From Flavipsychrobacter sp. (GTDB taxonomy: Bacteria > Bacteroidota > Bacteroidia > Chitinophagales > Chitinophagaceae), in contig JAEUVZ010000019.1 in NCBI GenBank assembly GCA_016786665.1, positions 114,329 to 178,328 of the forward strand: a stretch of 64,000 nucleotides of DNA, read 5' to 3'. How positions within the stretch are numbered: the first letter of the stretch is position 1; each line of letters opens with the position of its first letter. The notes beneath the pieces are model-generated. The model worked only from the letters and a program-made list of their open reading frames with translations. It did no database searches and was not told the origin of the DNA. This document shows, one piece after another, positions 1 through 8,345 of the stretch. The position numbers and the translations under genes are program-made.

Positions 1-848
1 CTGGCCAGCGCTACGATTACTGATGAGTCAATACCGCCGCTGAGGAACGCCCCCAGCGGAACATCGGCTATCATACGTTCCTGCACGGAAGCGTCCATTT
101 TGTCAATCAGCAGCTTCTTTGCCTCTTCGTACGTGTATTGGCTGTAGCGTTCCGGGTGTGTGGCGAGTGTGTAGAAGGGCGCATATTCTTCCAGCCCGTT
201 GGGGGAGAATACCAGGTAGTGCGCCGGCTTCAGCTTAGCCACTCCCTTTAGTATGCTCTGTGGCTGAGGGATATAGTTCAGCTGAAAGTATTGATTAGCA
301 ACGGTGTAGTCAATCTCTTTGGGAATGCCGTACTCCAGTAGCGCTTTCATTTCAGAAGCGAAGGCCACAAAGCCGTTGCCCATATAATAGTTCAGCGGTT
401 TTTTTCCGTAACGGTCGCGGGCGAGTATGAGTTTGCCGGTTTCCTTATCGTAGAAGGCAAAGGCGAAAAAGCCACTCAGCCATTCCAATGCGCCGGTGCC
501 GTACTCGGCCAGCAGGTATAAAAGTACTTCCGTGTCGGAGGAGGTTTTGGGGCCACCTATTCGCCGCCAGGTATCGCCCAGGTATTGCTCGGATAGCTGC
601 CGGTAATTGAATATTTCGCCATTGAAAACCAGCACATATCTTCCGGAGGCGTCGCTCATGGGTTGATTGGCTACCGATGATGTATCGATGATGGAAAGGC
701 GGCGGTGCCCCAGCGCAATGTTAAAATCGTTGTAAATATTACCGCTATCCGGCCCCCTTAACGAGTGCTTAAGATTTGACTGTGATATTTTTGCTATGTT
801 AGTGCTATGCTTTTCTTTATAAGCATAGTAACCTGTAATGCCACACAT
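1..848 (-). CDS. asnB: Asparagine synthase-like glutamine amidotransferase (partial, C-terminus beyond window)
   Basis: Only the first ~282 residues are in the window; reading runs off the left edge. It begins Met-Cys-Gly-Ile-Thr-Gly, placing the class II amidotransferase nucleophile Cys2 right after the initiator, followed by RGPDS and NGEIFNYRQL, typical of the glutaminase half of AsnB. At the window edge the second domain starts with SGGIDSS, the PP-loop that binds ATP in the synthetase half. In the family, glutamine-derived ammonia is transferred to an adenylated carboxylate. Placed at the edge of a polysaccharide locus that holds a second paralog (5649-7517), it may amidate a sugar acid rather than make asparagine; that is inference. 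A TACTTTTG box lies about 45 bp upstream. Confidence 0.9.
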   Translation of the reverse strand, partial: MCGITGYYAYKEKHSTNIAKISQSNLKHSLRGPDSGNIYNDFNIALGHRRLSIIDTSSVANQPMSDASGRYVLVFNGEIFNYRQLSEQYLGDTWRRIGGPKTSSDTEVLLYLLAEYGTGALEWLSGFFAFAFYDKETGKLILARDRYGKKPLNYYMGNGFVAFASEMKALLEYGIPKEIDYTVANQYFQLNYIPQPQSILKGVAKLKPAHYLVFSPNGLEEYAPFYTLATHPERYSQYTYEEAKKLLIDKMDASVQERMIADVPLGAFLSGGIDSSVIVALA

Positions 849-892
849 GCGCAGGAGAAATGGTTGTAAACGTAATGCTCAAAAAGAGAACC

Positions 893-900
893 CAAAAGTA
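893..900 (-). promoter_or_regulatory. Bacteroidota-type -7 box (TACTTTTG)
   Basis: CAAAAGTA on the plus strand reads TACTTTTG on the minus strand, matching TAnnTTTG. It lies 45 bp before the start of the partial asnB-like gene. No convincing -33 TTTG is seen. Confidence 0.4.
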
Positions 901-901
901 A

Positions 902-2254
902 ATGGATTATTTTATAAATTTACTTGACTACCTGTTACTGCCATTCTATTTGCTGATAATTTATATTATCGCATTTATCTTCCGCGAACGGCGCTACCCG
1001 GTTGGTCATCCCTGGCGTAAGTATTTTATGCCCGGCCTCAGCCTTAAGATAGGTGGCGCTATCTTTATAGGGCTCATTTACCAGTATTATTATGGCGGGG
1101 GGGATACTTCCGAGTATTACCGGCACGCACAGATCGTGAACGACGCGTTCGATGAGTCGACCGGCAAATGGCTTTCCCTTGTTTTCCGGGTACCCAGCCC
1201 TTACGACTCAGAATATTACGAGTACACCCGGCAGATAATGGCCTGGTACGAGTCGCCGGCGGAGTACACCATCGTGGCCATCACAGCCTTTATCAACATC
1301 CTGACCTTCAATACCTACCTGCCAACGGCGGTGGTTTTCGGTGTTATTTCCTTTACGGGCATGTGGGCGCTGTTCCGCACCTTCGCTTTAAAGTACCCTG
1401 CCTACCTGAAGTTTGTAGCCATATGTACGTTGTACATACCCAGCACCATCATGTGGGGTTCCGGTATCTTTAAGGACACAATCTGTATGTTCGGGCTGGG
1501 CTGGATGACCTATGGCGCTTTCCGCCTGCTGATACACCGGGATTTTACCACGCAGAACATTGTACTCACTATCGTCAGCTTTTACCTGGTTGCGGTTATC
1601 AAGGTGTATATATTACTGGCGTTCATACCGGCGCTGGCCCTGTGGATATTGTTTACCTACTCGCACAATATCGCGAACAGCTCGGTGCGGCTGGCGGTGA
1701 AGACGTTCTTTATCATTTTTTCGGTGGGGGGCCTGGTGTACTTTTCCAGCGCGTTTTCCAAGAGCCTGGGGCGCTACTCGCTGCAAGAGGTGGCGCAGAC
1801 ATCTACTATAACCCGCGACTATATTAAGGGCGTATCGGGTGATGATGGCTCCGGTTATACGCTGGGCGATTTTGAACCCAGTATCGCCGGTATGCTGAAG
1901 AAGTTTCCGCTGGCGGTAAACGTAAGTTTGTTTCGTCCGTATATCTGGGAGACGCGTAAGCCCATACAGTTGCTGAATGCGGTAGAAGCGATGCTCTTTA
2001 TGTGGGTAACTATAAAGGTGGTAGTGAGTGTAGGGCTGGGGCGTGTGTGGCGAACCATAAAGGCCGACCCAACGATACAGTTCTGTCTCATTTTTGCGAT
2101 TGTGTTTGCCTTCGCGGTAGGGATATCTTCGTACAACTTTGGTGCCTTGTCGCGGTACCGGATACCTTGCTTGCCGTTCTATGGCCTGGCGCTGGTGCTT
2201 GTTTATTACAAGAACAAGCCCATCACCAGCAACATATTCTCTTTCCGCTCTTAG
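902..2254 (+). CDS. Multi-pass membrane protein of polysaccharide locus, candidate polymerase
   Basis: A 450-residue protein with about ten hydrophobic segments from residue 4 onward and a larger polar stretch around 290-330. No enzyme motif is recognised. Size, topology and location among glycosyltransferases, an ABC exporter and Wza/Wzc-type genes fit an O-antigen/EPS polymerase-like protein; such proteins diverge too much to name by eye. It is the only plus-strand gene in the locus: it diverges from the partial asnB-like gene (start 848) and converges with the GT4 gene ending at 2251, overlapping it by 4 bp tail to tail. The start ATG lies close behind the divergent promoter region. Polymerase is an inference; a flippase or acyltransferase-like membrane enzyme is possible. 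Confidence 0.75.
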   Translation: MDYFINLLDYLLLPFYLLIIYIIAFIFRERRYPVGHPWRKYFMPGLSLKIGGAIFIGLIYQYYYGGGDTSEYYRHAQIVNDAFDESTGKWLSLVFRVPSPYDSEYYEYTRQIMAWYESPAEYTIVAITAFINILTFNTYLPTAVVFGVISFTGMWALFRTFALKYPAYLKFVAICTLYIPSTIMWGSGIFKDTICMFGLGWMTYGAFRLLIHRDFTTQNIVLTIVSFYLVAVIKVYILLAFIPALALWILFTYSHNIANSSVRLAVKTFFIIFSVGGLVYFSSAFSKSLGRYSLQEVAQTSTITRDYIKGVSGDDGSGYTLGDFEPSIAGMLKKFPLAVNVSLFRPYIWETRKPIQLLNAVEAMLFMWVTIKVVVSVGLGRVWRTIKADPTIQFCLIFAIVFAFAVGISSYNFGALSRYRIPCLPFYGLALVLVYYKNKPITSNIFSFRS

Positions 2255-3330
2255 CGGAACAAACCGAGAAATCGTTCTTTCATTGATTGTGTGCTGTAGC
2301 CGGAAACCATCTTCTGACGTCCGGCGGCCCCCATCTTTTTGCGCACTTCGGTGTCTTTCATCAGTTGCAGCAGGTAGGTCTTCCATTCGGCGGGTGATGC
2401 CGCCAGGTACCCGTTTACGCCGGGTTCTATTATTTGCCGGTTCACTCCCACGGGTGATGCAACTGCGGGTATGCCCAGCGCCAGGTATTGAATGAGCTTA
2501 AAGCCACATTTTCCTTCGCTCCAGGCATCGGGCGTGAGGGGCATAATGCCAATATCGGTATGCAGCAGGTCCTCAATTTCGGTATCCTCCCGCCAGGGTA
2601 TGTACATTAAGGCGGGTATATCGTAATCGGGTTTTTTGTCTGCTATTACCAGCAGGGTGAAGTTCATTTCTGAATGAAGTTCTTTCAATACCGGAACCAG
2701 CGCATCCAGGAAGGGAAGGGTAGAATGGCTGCCCGTCCAGCCTATAATGATGCTGTCCGTGCGGTGTTCTTTTATCTTGCTGTGTCCCTGCTCTACATCT
2801 ACACAGGTAGGCAGCAGCGTAACGTTGTTGTTGTGCTTAGCGGCGAAGGCTGCCAGGTATTCGTTGCCTGCTGTTACGGTAGCCGACCAGCGACAGATGT
2901 GTTTCACTTTCCAGTTAGCCTTTAGCAGAGAGGCTATTTTGTTCTGGCTGCTGGTATTGGGAATCCAGATAGCATCGTCGAAATCATAAATGACCTTCTT
3001 GCGCCAGAGTCGGGCGATGATCCATTCAAATATGGGAGGCCCCAGCGGTGCCGCCTCTCTGTGGATGAATACATGCGAATACTTGCGTACATCCCAAAGT
3101 GCGTTTTTGATACGACGGAGGTATCCCTTGAGTATGCCGGCTATTTTTTTCCCGCTGTTGCCTTCTTTATAGAGAACATCCCAGGTGGGCGCATCCAGGA
3201 AGGGGCTTATGGTATAAGGGATGCCCGCCTCTGCCAGGTAGGGCTCAAACAGCTCTACGCGGAAGCGCTGTGATGGTGCACGGCGTTCCGGGTAAGGTAC
3301 CAGGAAGAGTATGTTCGTTCTTTGAGGCAT
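2251..3330 (-). CDS. Glycosyltransferase, GT4-like (GT-B fold)
   Basis: 359 residues. The N-terminal half begins with a beta-strand/loop (NILFLVPYPERR) that in this group holds the acceptor site; the C-terminal half has IIIGWTGSHSTLPFLDAL and the nucleotide-sugar binding signature EGKCGFKLIQYLALGIPAVAS, where the acidic and Lys residues contact the donor. Expected to be cytoplasmic, adding a sugar to the lipid-linked repeat unit of the exopolysaccharide. Its ATG overlaps the TAA of the upstream glycosyltransferase by one base (TAATG), so translation is probably coupled. Donor and acceptor cannot be told from sequence. Confidence 0.88.
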   Translation of the reverse strand: MPQRTNILFLVPYPERRAPSQRFRVELFEPYLAEAGIPYTISPFLDAPTWDVLYKEGNSGKKIAGILKGYLRRIKNALWDVRKYSHVFIHREAAPLGPPIFEWIIARLWRKKVIYDFDDAIWIPNTSSQNKIASLLKANWKVKHICRWSATVTAGNEYLAAFAAKHNNNVTLLPTCVDVEQGHSKIKEHRTDSIIIGWTGSHSTLPFLDALVPVLKELHSEMNFTLLVIADKKPDYDIPALMYIPWREDTEIEDLLHTDIGIMPLTPDAWSEGKCGFKLIQYLALGIPAVASPVGVNRQIIEPGVNGYLAASPAEWKTYLLQLMKDTEVRKKMGAAGRQKMVSGYSTQSMKERFLGLFR

Positions 3331-4439
3331 TAATTCAGTTCTGCTAATATTTTTTCAAATTCCACTACAAACTTTTCTGCGGGGAACTCCCGCATCACCC
3401 GTTGCCGGGCGGCGGTAGCGAACGACTTACGAAGCCCGGCATCGCCCGCCAGTTTCAAAATGGCTTCCGCCGCGGCCGGATAGTCGTGCAGCGGTACCAG
3501 GAAACCTGTTTCGCCATCAACAATTATTTCCTCCGGGCCGCCACACCTGGTAGCTATTAAAGCCGTGCCAAAGAAGGACGCTTCCAGGCACGTCATAGAA
3601 AAAGATTCCGATTCGGAAAAGTTGAGCACTATATCCGCATTTTTTACACCTTGTTCCACGCTGGGCGCGAAGGCGGTAAATGTTACTACCTGCTCCAGTC
3701 CCAGTTCTTTTACCCGGTTTTGCAATTGCTCTTTGTATTCCCGGTTCTTTTCCAGCCCCATGTCGCCACCTGAGAAGGTGAGGCGTATGGCGGGGTTGTT
3801 GCGGTAGGCTATCGCGAAAGCTTCCAGGCCGGCGTCCTGTCCTTTGCCCCGGATGTAGTTCCCCTGGAAGAGGATGTTTACCGTAGGGCCGGGTGTATAC
3901 TCTTTAGGCGAAAGTTTCTCTTGCAGGTTTATAGGGTCGTAGATAAATGATGTGTTGGGGTGGGGCGGCAACTGGCTCATCGCCACTTTCGATACGGTAA
4001 TGACTTTATCGGAGTACCGCTGCGCGTAGGTGGTCCATAATTTTCGAAGTGGTGCCGGCCTGGACATGGGCAGGAACCGGACGTACGTTATCAGTTTGCC
4101 CGTGTAGCCCATTCGTTTCAGCATCACGCCCAGCAGGTTGTAGAAGTCGTTCATCTGCACTACATCTATCTGTTCCTGCTGCACGATTTTTTTAAGCAAG
4201 CGAGCATTTTTGTAGAGGGCCGGGAGGTAGGTAACCATGCTGGTCAGCGATTTGCGTATCTCTACCATCGGCAGCATGTGTACCTTAAAGCCTTTCTGTT
4301 CCAGGTAGGGGCGAAGGTTGCTTTGCTGTGGAAGCACGAACGAAAACTCATGGTTTCCCGATAACAGTTCCGCCTCGGTAACCGCACAATTGAACGCGCC
4401 CGTAAAAGCAATGGAACTGTCTACTATTAAAATTTTCAT
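3330..4439 (-). CDS. Glycosyltransferase, GT4 family
   Basis: 369 residues when started at the ATG of MKILIVDSS. That ATG overlaps the TGA of the upstream gene (ATGA); a start ten codons earlier would place extra coding sequence inside the neighbour and is less likely. GT-B architecture: N-terminal Rossmann half to about residue 180, then VNILFQGNYIRGKGQD and the donor-site region SESFSMTCLEASFFGTALIAT with the paired acidic residues typical of GT4. The spacing GGPEEIIVDGETGFLVP is classic for this family. Member of a tightly packed run of three glycosyltransferases, so probably one sugar addition step in repeat-unit assembly. Specificity unknown. Confidence 0.9.
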   Translation of the reverse strand: MKILIVDSSIAFTGAFNCAVTEAELLSGNHEFSFVLPQQSNLRPYLEQKGFKVHMLPMVEIRKSLTSMVTYLPALYKNARLLKKIVQQEQIDVVQMNDFYNLLGVMLKRMGYTGKLITYVRFLPMSRPAPLRKLWTTYAQRYSDKVITVSKVAMSQLPPHPNTSFIYDPINLQEKLSPKEYTPGPTVNILFQGNYIRGKGQDAGLEAFAIAYRNNPAIRLTFSGGDMGLEKNREYKEQLQNRVKELGLEQVVTFTAFAPSVEQGVKNADIVLNFSESESFSMTCLEASFFGTALIATRCGGPEEIIVDGETGFLVPLHDYPAAAEAILKLAGDAGLRKSFATAARQRVMREFPAEKFVVEFEKILAELN

Positions 4440-5647
4440 GGTGTTTTGTTTTCCACCACCTCTACCCATTTTTTCAGCATTTCATCGCGGGTAAAGCGGT
4501 TGGTCAGTTTTTCGAAATCCTCTTTTGTGGGTTTAGGTGCCTGCAGCCAATATACAATTTCTTTCGCCCAGGTATCAAATCGTTTTTCGTCTATTTTATC
4601 AAGCATTGGTAACAAGGAACCTATGCTGGTACGGTGCGCGTCTTCTGTTTGGGTGGTGAGGCCATGTATGTTCAGTATTTCGCGCGGGCCGGTATAGCAG
4701 TCGGTACTAACTACGGGCAAATCGCAGATGAGCGCTTCCGCAAACACATTGGGGAATCCCTCCCAGGAGGAGGACAGCGCGAATAACCGGCTGTGGCGAT
4801 AGTACTTAAAGGCATTGTGCTGGTAGCCCATAAAGTATACGTCGGCATCGGTATCCCGTGGCGATTCCGTCCAGTCACAAACTTTCAGTCCCAGTTCGCC
4901 TGCCAGGTTTTCCAGGTAGCTTTTCAGTTCTCCCTGCCCCAGTATCATCAGCCGTGCATTTATCGTTCCCTTCACACGGGCCAGTATGCGCAGCAGGCTA
5001 TCCTGCGCTTTGGATACGTGCAGTCTGCCCGAGGTAACGATAACGGGCCGGGAGAATATTTTTTGCTCTTCTTCGGTAAGCGGCTCCCTGCTTTGTGCTA
5101 CTATGCGGTCGTTCTCATAGAAGTTGTAGATAGTACGCAGCCGGTTTCGGTCGAGGTTGAAGTAGCGGTGCAGTTCGTCCGCAAGAGCGGAGGAAACGCA
5201 AACTATCTCATCCGCTTTCCGGTACAGGAACGGAATCAGGATTTTTTTTCTCACCTTTCCGGCCCACCCGGCAATTACTTTATCGTAGGCTTTAGAGCCA
5301 CGGATGCTCAGTACTACTTTTTCTTTTCCCCGGCTGAGCACATTGGCGTAATCAGGGCCTTCAAGGAAGCTGATGGAGACATCTATGCGGCGTTCTTTCT
5401 TTAGTTCTTTCAGTTTCTTTATCCGGTATCGCCATGCGGATACTTTTGCCAGCCGCGAACTTTTTACGGGCGGGTCTATGAATAGGATGTCCTTACACGT
5501 TTCGTAGTAGCTGGTGCGGTCGGTACCGGAAATAATACAGAGGGTAACCCCGTAGCCCAGCTTTTCCAGGTACAGGCTCAACAACGAGAAGGAGCGCTGT
5601 GCGCCACCTCCCCCCAGTTCAGACCCTATGATCAGTACGTTTTTCAT
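4436..5647 (-). CDS. Glycosyltransferase, GT4 family
   Basis: 403 residues. N-terminal glycine-rich loop (GSELGGGGAQRS) as in many GT4 enzymes acting on lipid-linked oligosaccharides, then VIVTSGRLHVSKAQDSLLRI at the start of the second Rossmann domain, and SSSWEGFPNVFAEALICDLPV, the E-x7-E region that binds the nucleotide sugar. GPREIL follows as usual. Ends in the ATGA overlap with the next gene and starts 2 bp after the stop of the asparagine-synthase-like gene (transcription order asnB-like, this gene, then the next GT), consistent with one operon. Confidence 0.9.
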   Translation of the reverse strand: MKNVLIIGSELGGGGAQRSFSLLSLYLEKLGYGVTLCIISGTDRTSYYETCKDILFIDPPVKSSRLAKVSAWRYRIKKLKELKKERRIDVSISFLEGPDYANVLSRGKEKVVLSIRGSKAYDKVIAGWAGKVRKKILIPFLYRKADEIVCVSSALADELHRYFNLDRNRLRTIYNFYENDRIVAQSREPLTEEEQKIFSRPVIVTSGRLHVSKAQDSLLRILARVKGTINARLMILGQGELKSYLENLAGELGLKVCDWTESPRDTDADVYFMGYQHNAFKYYRHSRLFALSSSWEGFPNVFAEALICDLPVVSTDCYTGPREILNIHGLTTQTEDAHRTSIGSLLPMLDKIDEKRFDTWAKEIVYWLQAPKPTKEDFEKLTNRFTRDEMLKKWVEVVENKTP

Positions 5648-5648
5648 G

Positions 5649-7517
5649 TTAGAGTTTCGAGTGCCATTTATCCCACCACATCATAAAGCTGAGAATGCGC
5701 CACATTTTTTCGATGTTGTATTCTTTGCCGTGCTTTTTATTCCACTGGTACTTGCTGTACTCATTAAGTACTTCGGCGGAATGGAAAATGCCGGTTTTAT
5801 CCAGCCTTGATTTATCAAAATAATGTGCGAATAATTCGTCCATATGCCGGGCGAACCATTTGAATATAGGTATAGAGAAGCCTTGTTTAGGGCGGTTGTA
5901 ATATTCTTCGGGTATGTACTGGCCCAGCACCTGGCGGAGTATCCACTTGCTCTGGCCATCCCGGTATTTGTATTCAGCGGGCATTTGCAGCGCCAGTTCC
6001 ACTATCCGGTGGTCCAGGAATGGCTCGCGGCCTTCAATACTGCTGTACATAGTTGCCCGGTCCATTTTTATGAGCAGGTCGTCGGGCAGATAGGTGGTCA
6101 TGTCGTAGAACATCAATCCTTCCATATCTTCCGAGATAATCTCGCGGGTGTAGTTATCGGAGGGCCGCTGCTGTAGCATGCTATTCAGCTCCACCCCTGC
6201 CTGGTTGGCTATATGATTGTTGTAGAAGCTGCCCAGGTCGCGCGAGTCGAGTAGTTCCGACAGGGCCGCTATCTTGTGTTCGGCGTTTCCGCGGTAGATT
6301 GATTGAGCCACGCGGCTTTTATACAGTGCGCGTGTTGCCTTTGCAAAGGGCGCCCGCACTATGTGGGGAACCGTATTGGCTTTTTTGAACAGGCGTACCG
6401 TGTCGGGGTAGCGGCCATAACCGCAGAAGAGTTCGTCGCCTCCCTCGCCCGAAAGGACCACTTTGATGCCGGCCTTTGCCGCCAGGCGCGACACGATAGC
6501 GGTGGGTATACCGGAGGAATCGGCAAAGGGTTCGTCGTATATATCGTAGAAGTGGCCCAGCATGTCATTCGCATCGCCGGCATCCAGGGTGAATTCCGTG
6601 TGCCTGGTGCCGAGGTGCTCCGCTACCTTCCTGGCCATGTGGGCCTCGTTGTACCGGGCATCGTCAAAGCCGATGGTGAAGGTGTGTATGTTGCCGTGAT
6701 GCTTTTGCAGGATGGCGGTAACCAGGGAACTGTCAATGCCCCCGCTCAGGAATACACCTACGGGCACATCGGCTACCATCCTCAGGCTGAAAGCGTCTTT
6801 CATCAGGTGGTGCAGCCGCTCTTCCCATTCCCGGGCGTTGCCTTCCGGTATAGAGCTGCGGAATGCATCCGCTGGTTTCCAGTAGGCACCGGTAGTGGCT
6901 TCGCCACCGCGGTAGCAGAGGTAGTGCCCGGGCTCCAGTTTCTTTACTGCTTTGAATATCGTTTTGTCGGCAGAGATGTAGCCCAGGCGGAAGTATTCGT
7001 ACACACTGTCGGGGTCTGTCTCTTTATTGTCCAGCACCGGTATAATGGTGCGTAGTTCGCTGCCGAATGCCAGCCCGTTTTCCAGCGTGTAGTAGAGTGG
7101 CTTTACCCCCATCCGGTCGCGGCAAAGGTACATGCTCCGCTCCCTGGTATTGTACACCGCGAAGGCGAACATGCCGATGCATTTGTCCAGTGCTTTTAAG
7201 TTCCAGCAATGGAATGCTTTTATCAGTACTTCGGTATCGGAGTTGGTACTAAACGTGTAGCCTTTGTCGGTAAGTTGCCGGCGGATATCCTGGTAGTTGT
7301 AGATTTCTCCGTTATACACCAGCACCAGGTGCTCAAAATGGTAGGGCTGATTGGCGTGCTCCGACAGGTCGATAATAGATAGCCGGTGGTGGGAGAGAGT
7401 GAAGTGCTCATCCTGGTAGTAGGCATGTGCGTCGGGCCCGCGATGGCGTATGGATTCCGCCCCCTCCTTTACCGAGGTGGAATTATAGTTGGTAGTATAG
7501 CCGCTGAATCCACACAT
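5649..7517 (-). CDS. asnB: Asparagine synthase (glutamine-hydrolysing)-like amidotransferase
   Basis: Full-length two-domain protein of 622 residues. Residues 1-~210 are the class II glutaminase (Cys2 in MCGFSG, RHRGPDA, YNGEIYNYQD); from ~230 the synthetase domain with PP-loop SGGIDSSLV near residue 256, VVLSGEGGDELFCGYGRY, and DRATMYSSIEGREPFLDHR. All catalytic signatures are intact. Family reaction: Gln + Asp + ATP to Asn + Glu + AMP + PPi; many EPS-locus members instead amidate uronic acids or other carboxyl groups. It is packed between a GT25 gene (20 bp upstream) and a GT4 gene (2 bp downstream), and a second paralog lies at the left edge, which favours a polysaccharide-modifying role, though this is inference. 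Confidence 0.93.
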   Translation of the reverse strand: MCGFSGYTTNYNSTSVKEGAESIRHRGPDAHAYYQDEHFTLSHHRLSIIDLSEHANQPYHFEHLVLVYNGEIYNYQDIRRQLTDKGYTFSTNSDTEVLIKAFHCWNLKALDKCIGMFAFAVYNTRERSMYLCRDRMGVKPLYYTLENGLAFGSELRTIIPVLDNKETDPDSVYEYFRLGYISADKTIFKAVKKLEPGHYLCYRGGEATTGAYWKPADAFRSSIPEGNAREWEERLHHLMKDAFSLRMVADVPVGVFLSGGIDSSLVTAILQKHHGNIHTFTIGFDDARYNEAHMARKVAEHLGTRHTEFTLDAGDANDMLGHFYDIYDEPFADSSGIPTAIVSRLAAKAGIKVVLSGEGGDELFCGYGRYPDTVRLFKKANTVPHIVRAPFAKATRALYKSRVAQSIYRGNAEHKIAALSELLDSRDLGSFYNNHIANQAGVELNSMLQQRPSDNYTREIISEDMEGLMFYDMTTYLPDDLLIKMDRATMYSSIEGREPFLDHRIVELALQMPAEYKYRDGQSKWILRQVLGQYIPEEYYNRPKQGFSIPIFKWFARHMDELFAHYFDKSRLDKTGIFHSAEVLNEYSKYQWNKKHGKEYNIEKMWRILSFMMWWDKWHSKL

Positions 7518-7537
7518 TATGCAATTAAAATACTACG

Positions 7538-8326
7538 TTAGTTTTCGAGTATAATATTTTTGTGCCTGGCGGAGTAAGACGCCCGGCGTTTCTTAAATAA
7601 GTAGGTGAGTACCGGTATGTTCTGGTAGATGGTCCAGGTAATGATTTTTTTACCGATCATCTCAAGGGCATTCCGGGTATAGTTTATTTCCGAGCCGTGC
7701 TGGTAATTTTCCGTTACCGGCATGGGATACAGGCAGTTGAGGGTTTCAATGAGGCCGTGCTGTTGGTACACCTCCCATTCATCGGCCCGGCAGTGTATCT
7801 GCGCCGCGTGGAAATCTACGATGGCTGCCGCAATACTGCGCGGTATAATGTAAGCGCCCGCCCGCGCCAGGTTATTGGCGGCTGAGGGCTGGCAGATGTA
7901 ATACTTTTCACCTGCTCCCTGTATGTCTTTCAAGCCGAGGACTTTTTTAAGGTACACCTTCTCATCGCGCACGCCAAAGTAGGTGAGCAGTGTTATGGTA
8001 TTCCTGTTCAGGAAGTGTTTCAGGGTTTCAAACATGGCGGGCATGTTCAGTTCCGTAATTAGTATGTCGTCTTCCAGTACCAGTGCGAATTCATGGTCGC
8101 TTTCCGCCAGCGCTTTATACGCTTTCAGGTGCGACAGCATACAGCCCAGTTCCGATTTGCTCAGTTCTATCTGCCGGCCCAGGGGCTGCTGCATAAAGCC
8201 GTCCGGCAAAGTATTGCCGTCAATCGCCCGGATGATTTCAAACGGAATACCCATCTGGCCGAGATGCTGCTCCATCGATTTTCTTCGCTGGACGCTGCGT
8301 TCCATGTTAATAACGTAAACTTTCAT
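7538..8326 (-). CDS. Glycosyltransferase family 25 (LPS biosynthesis type)
   Basis: 262 residues. Begins MKVYVINMERSVQRRKSM, the GT25 opening (VINL-x-R-x2-RR), followed by FEIIRAIDG and ELGCMLSHLKAYKAL, then LVLEDDILI, an E-D-D motif probably involved in metal and nucleotide-sugar binding. GT25 enzymes include LPS galactosyltransferases such as LgtB/LpsA. The C-terminal ~60 residues are basic and may contact the membrane. Lies between the ABC exporter and asnB-like genes in the same orientation, so it should serve the same polysaccharide. The donor sugar cannot be assigned. Confidence 0.87.
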   Translation of the reverse strand: MKVYVINMERSVQRRKSMEQHLGQMGIPFEIIRAIDGNTLPDGFMQQPLGRQIELSKSELGCMLSHLKAYKALAESDHEFALVLEDDILITELNMPAMFETLKHFLNRNTITLLTYFGVRDEKVYLKKVLGLKDIQGAGEKYYICQPSAANNLARAGAYIIPRSIAAAIVDFHAAQIHCRADEWEVYQQHGLIETLNCLYPMPVTENYQHGSEINYTRNALEMIGKKIITWTIYQNIPVLTYLFKKRRASYSARHKNIILEN

Positions 8327-8345
8327 CTGAAATAAAATAGGTGTA

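Noticed and set aside
1613..2386. Long minus-strand open frame opposite the membrane protein gene
   Set aside because: It mirrors the codon structure of the plus-strand gene, lacks any motif, and would overlap the well-supported GT4 gene.
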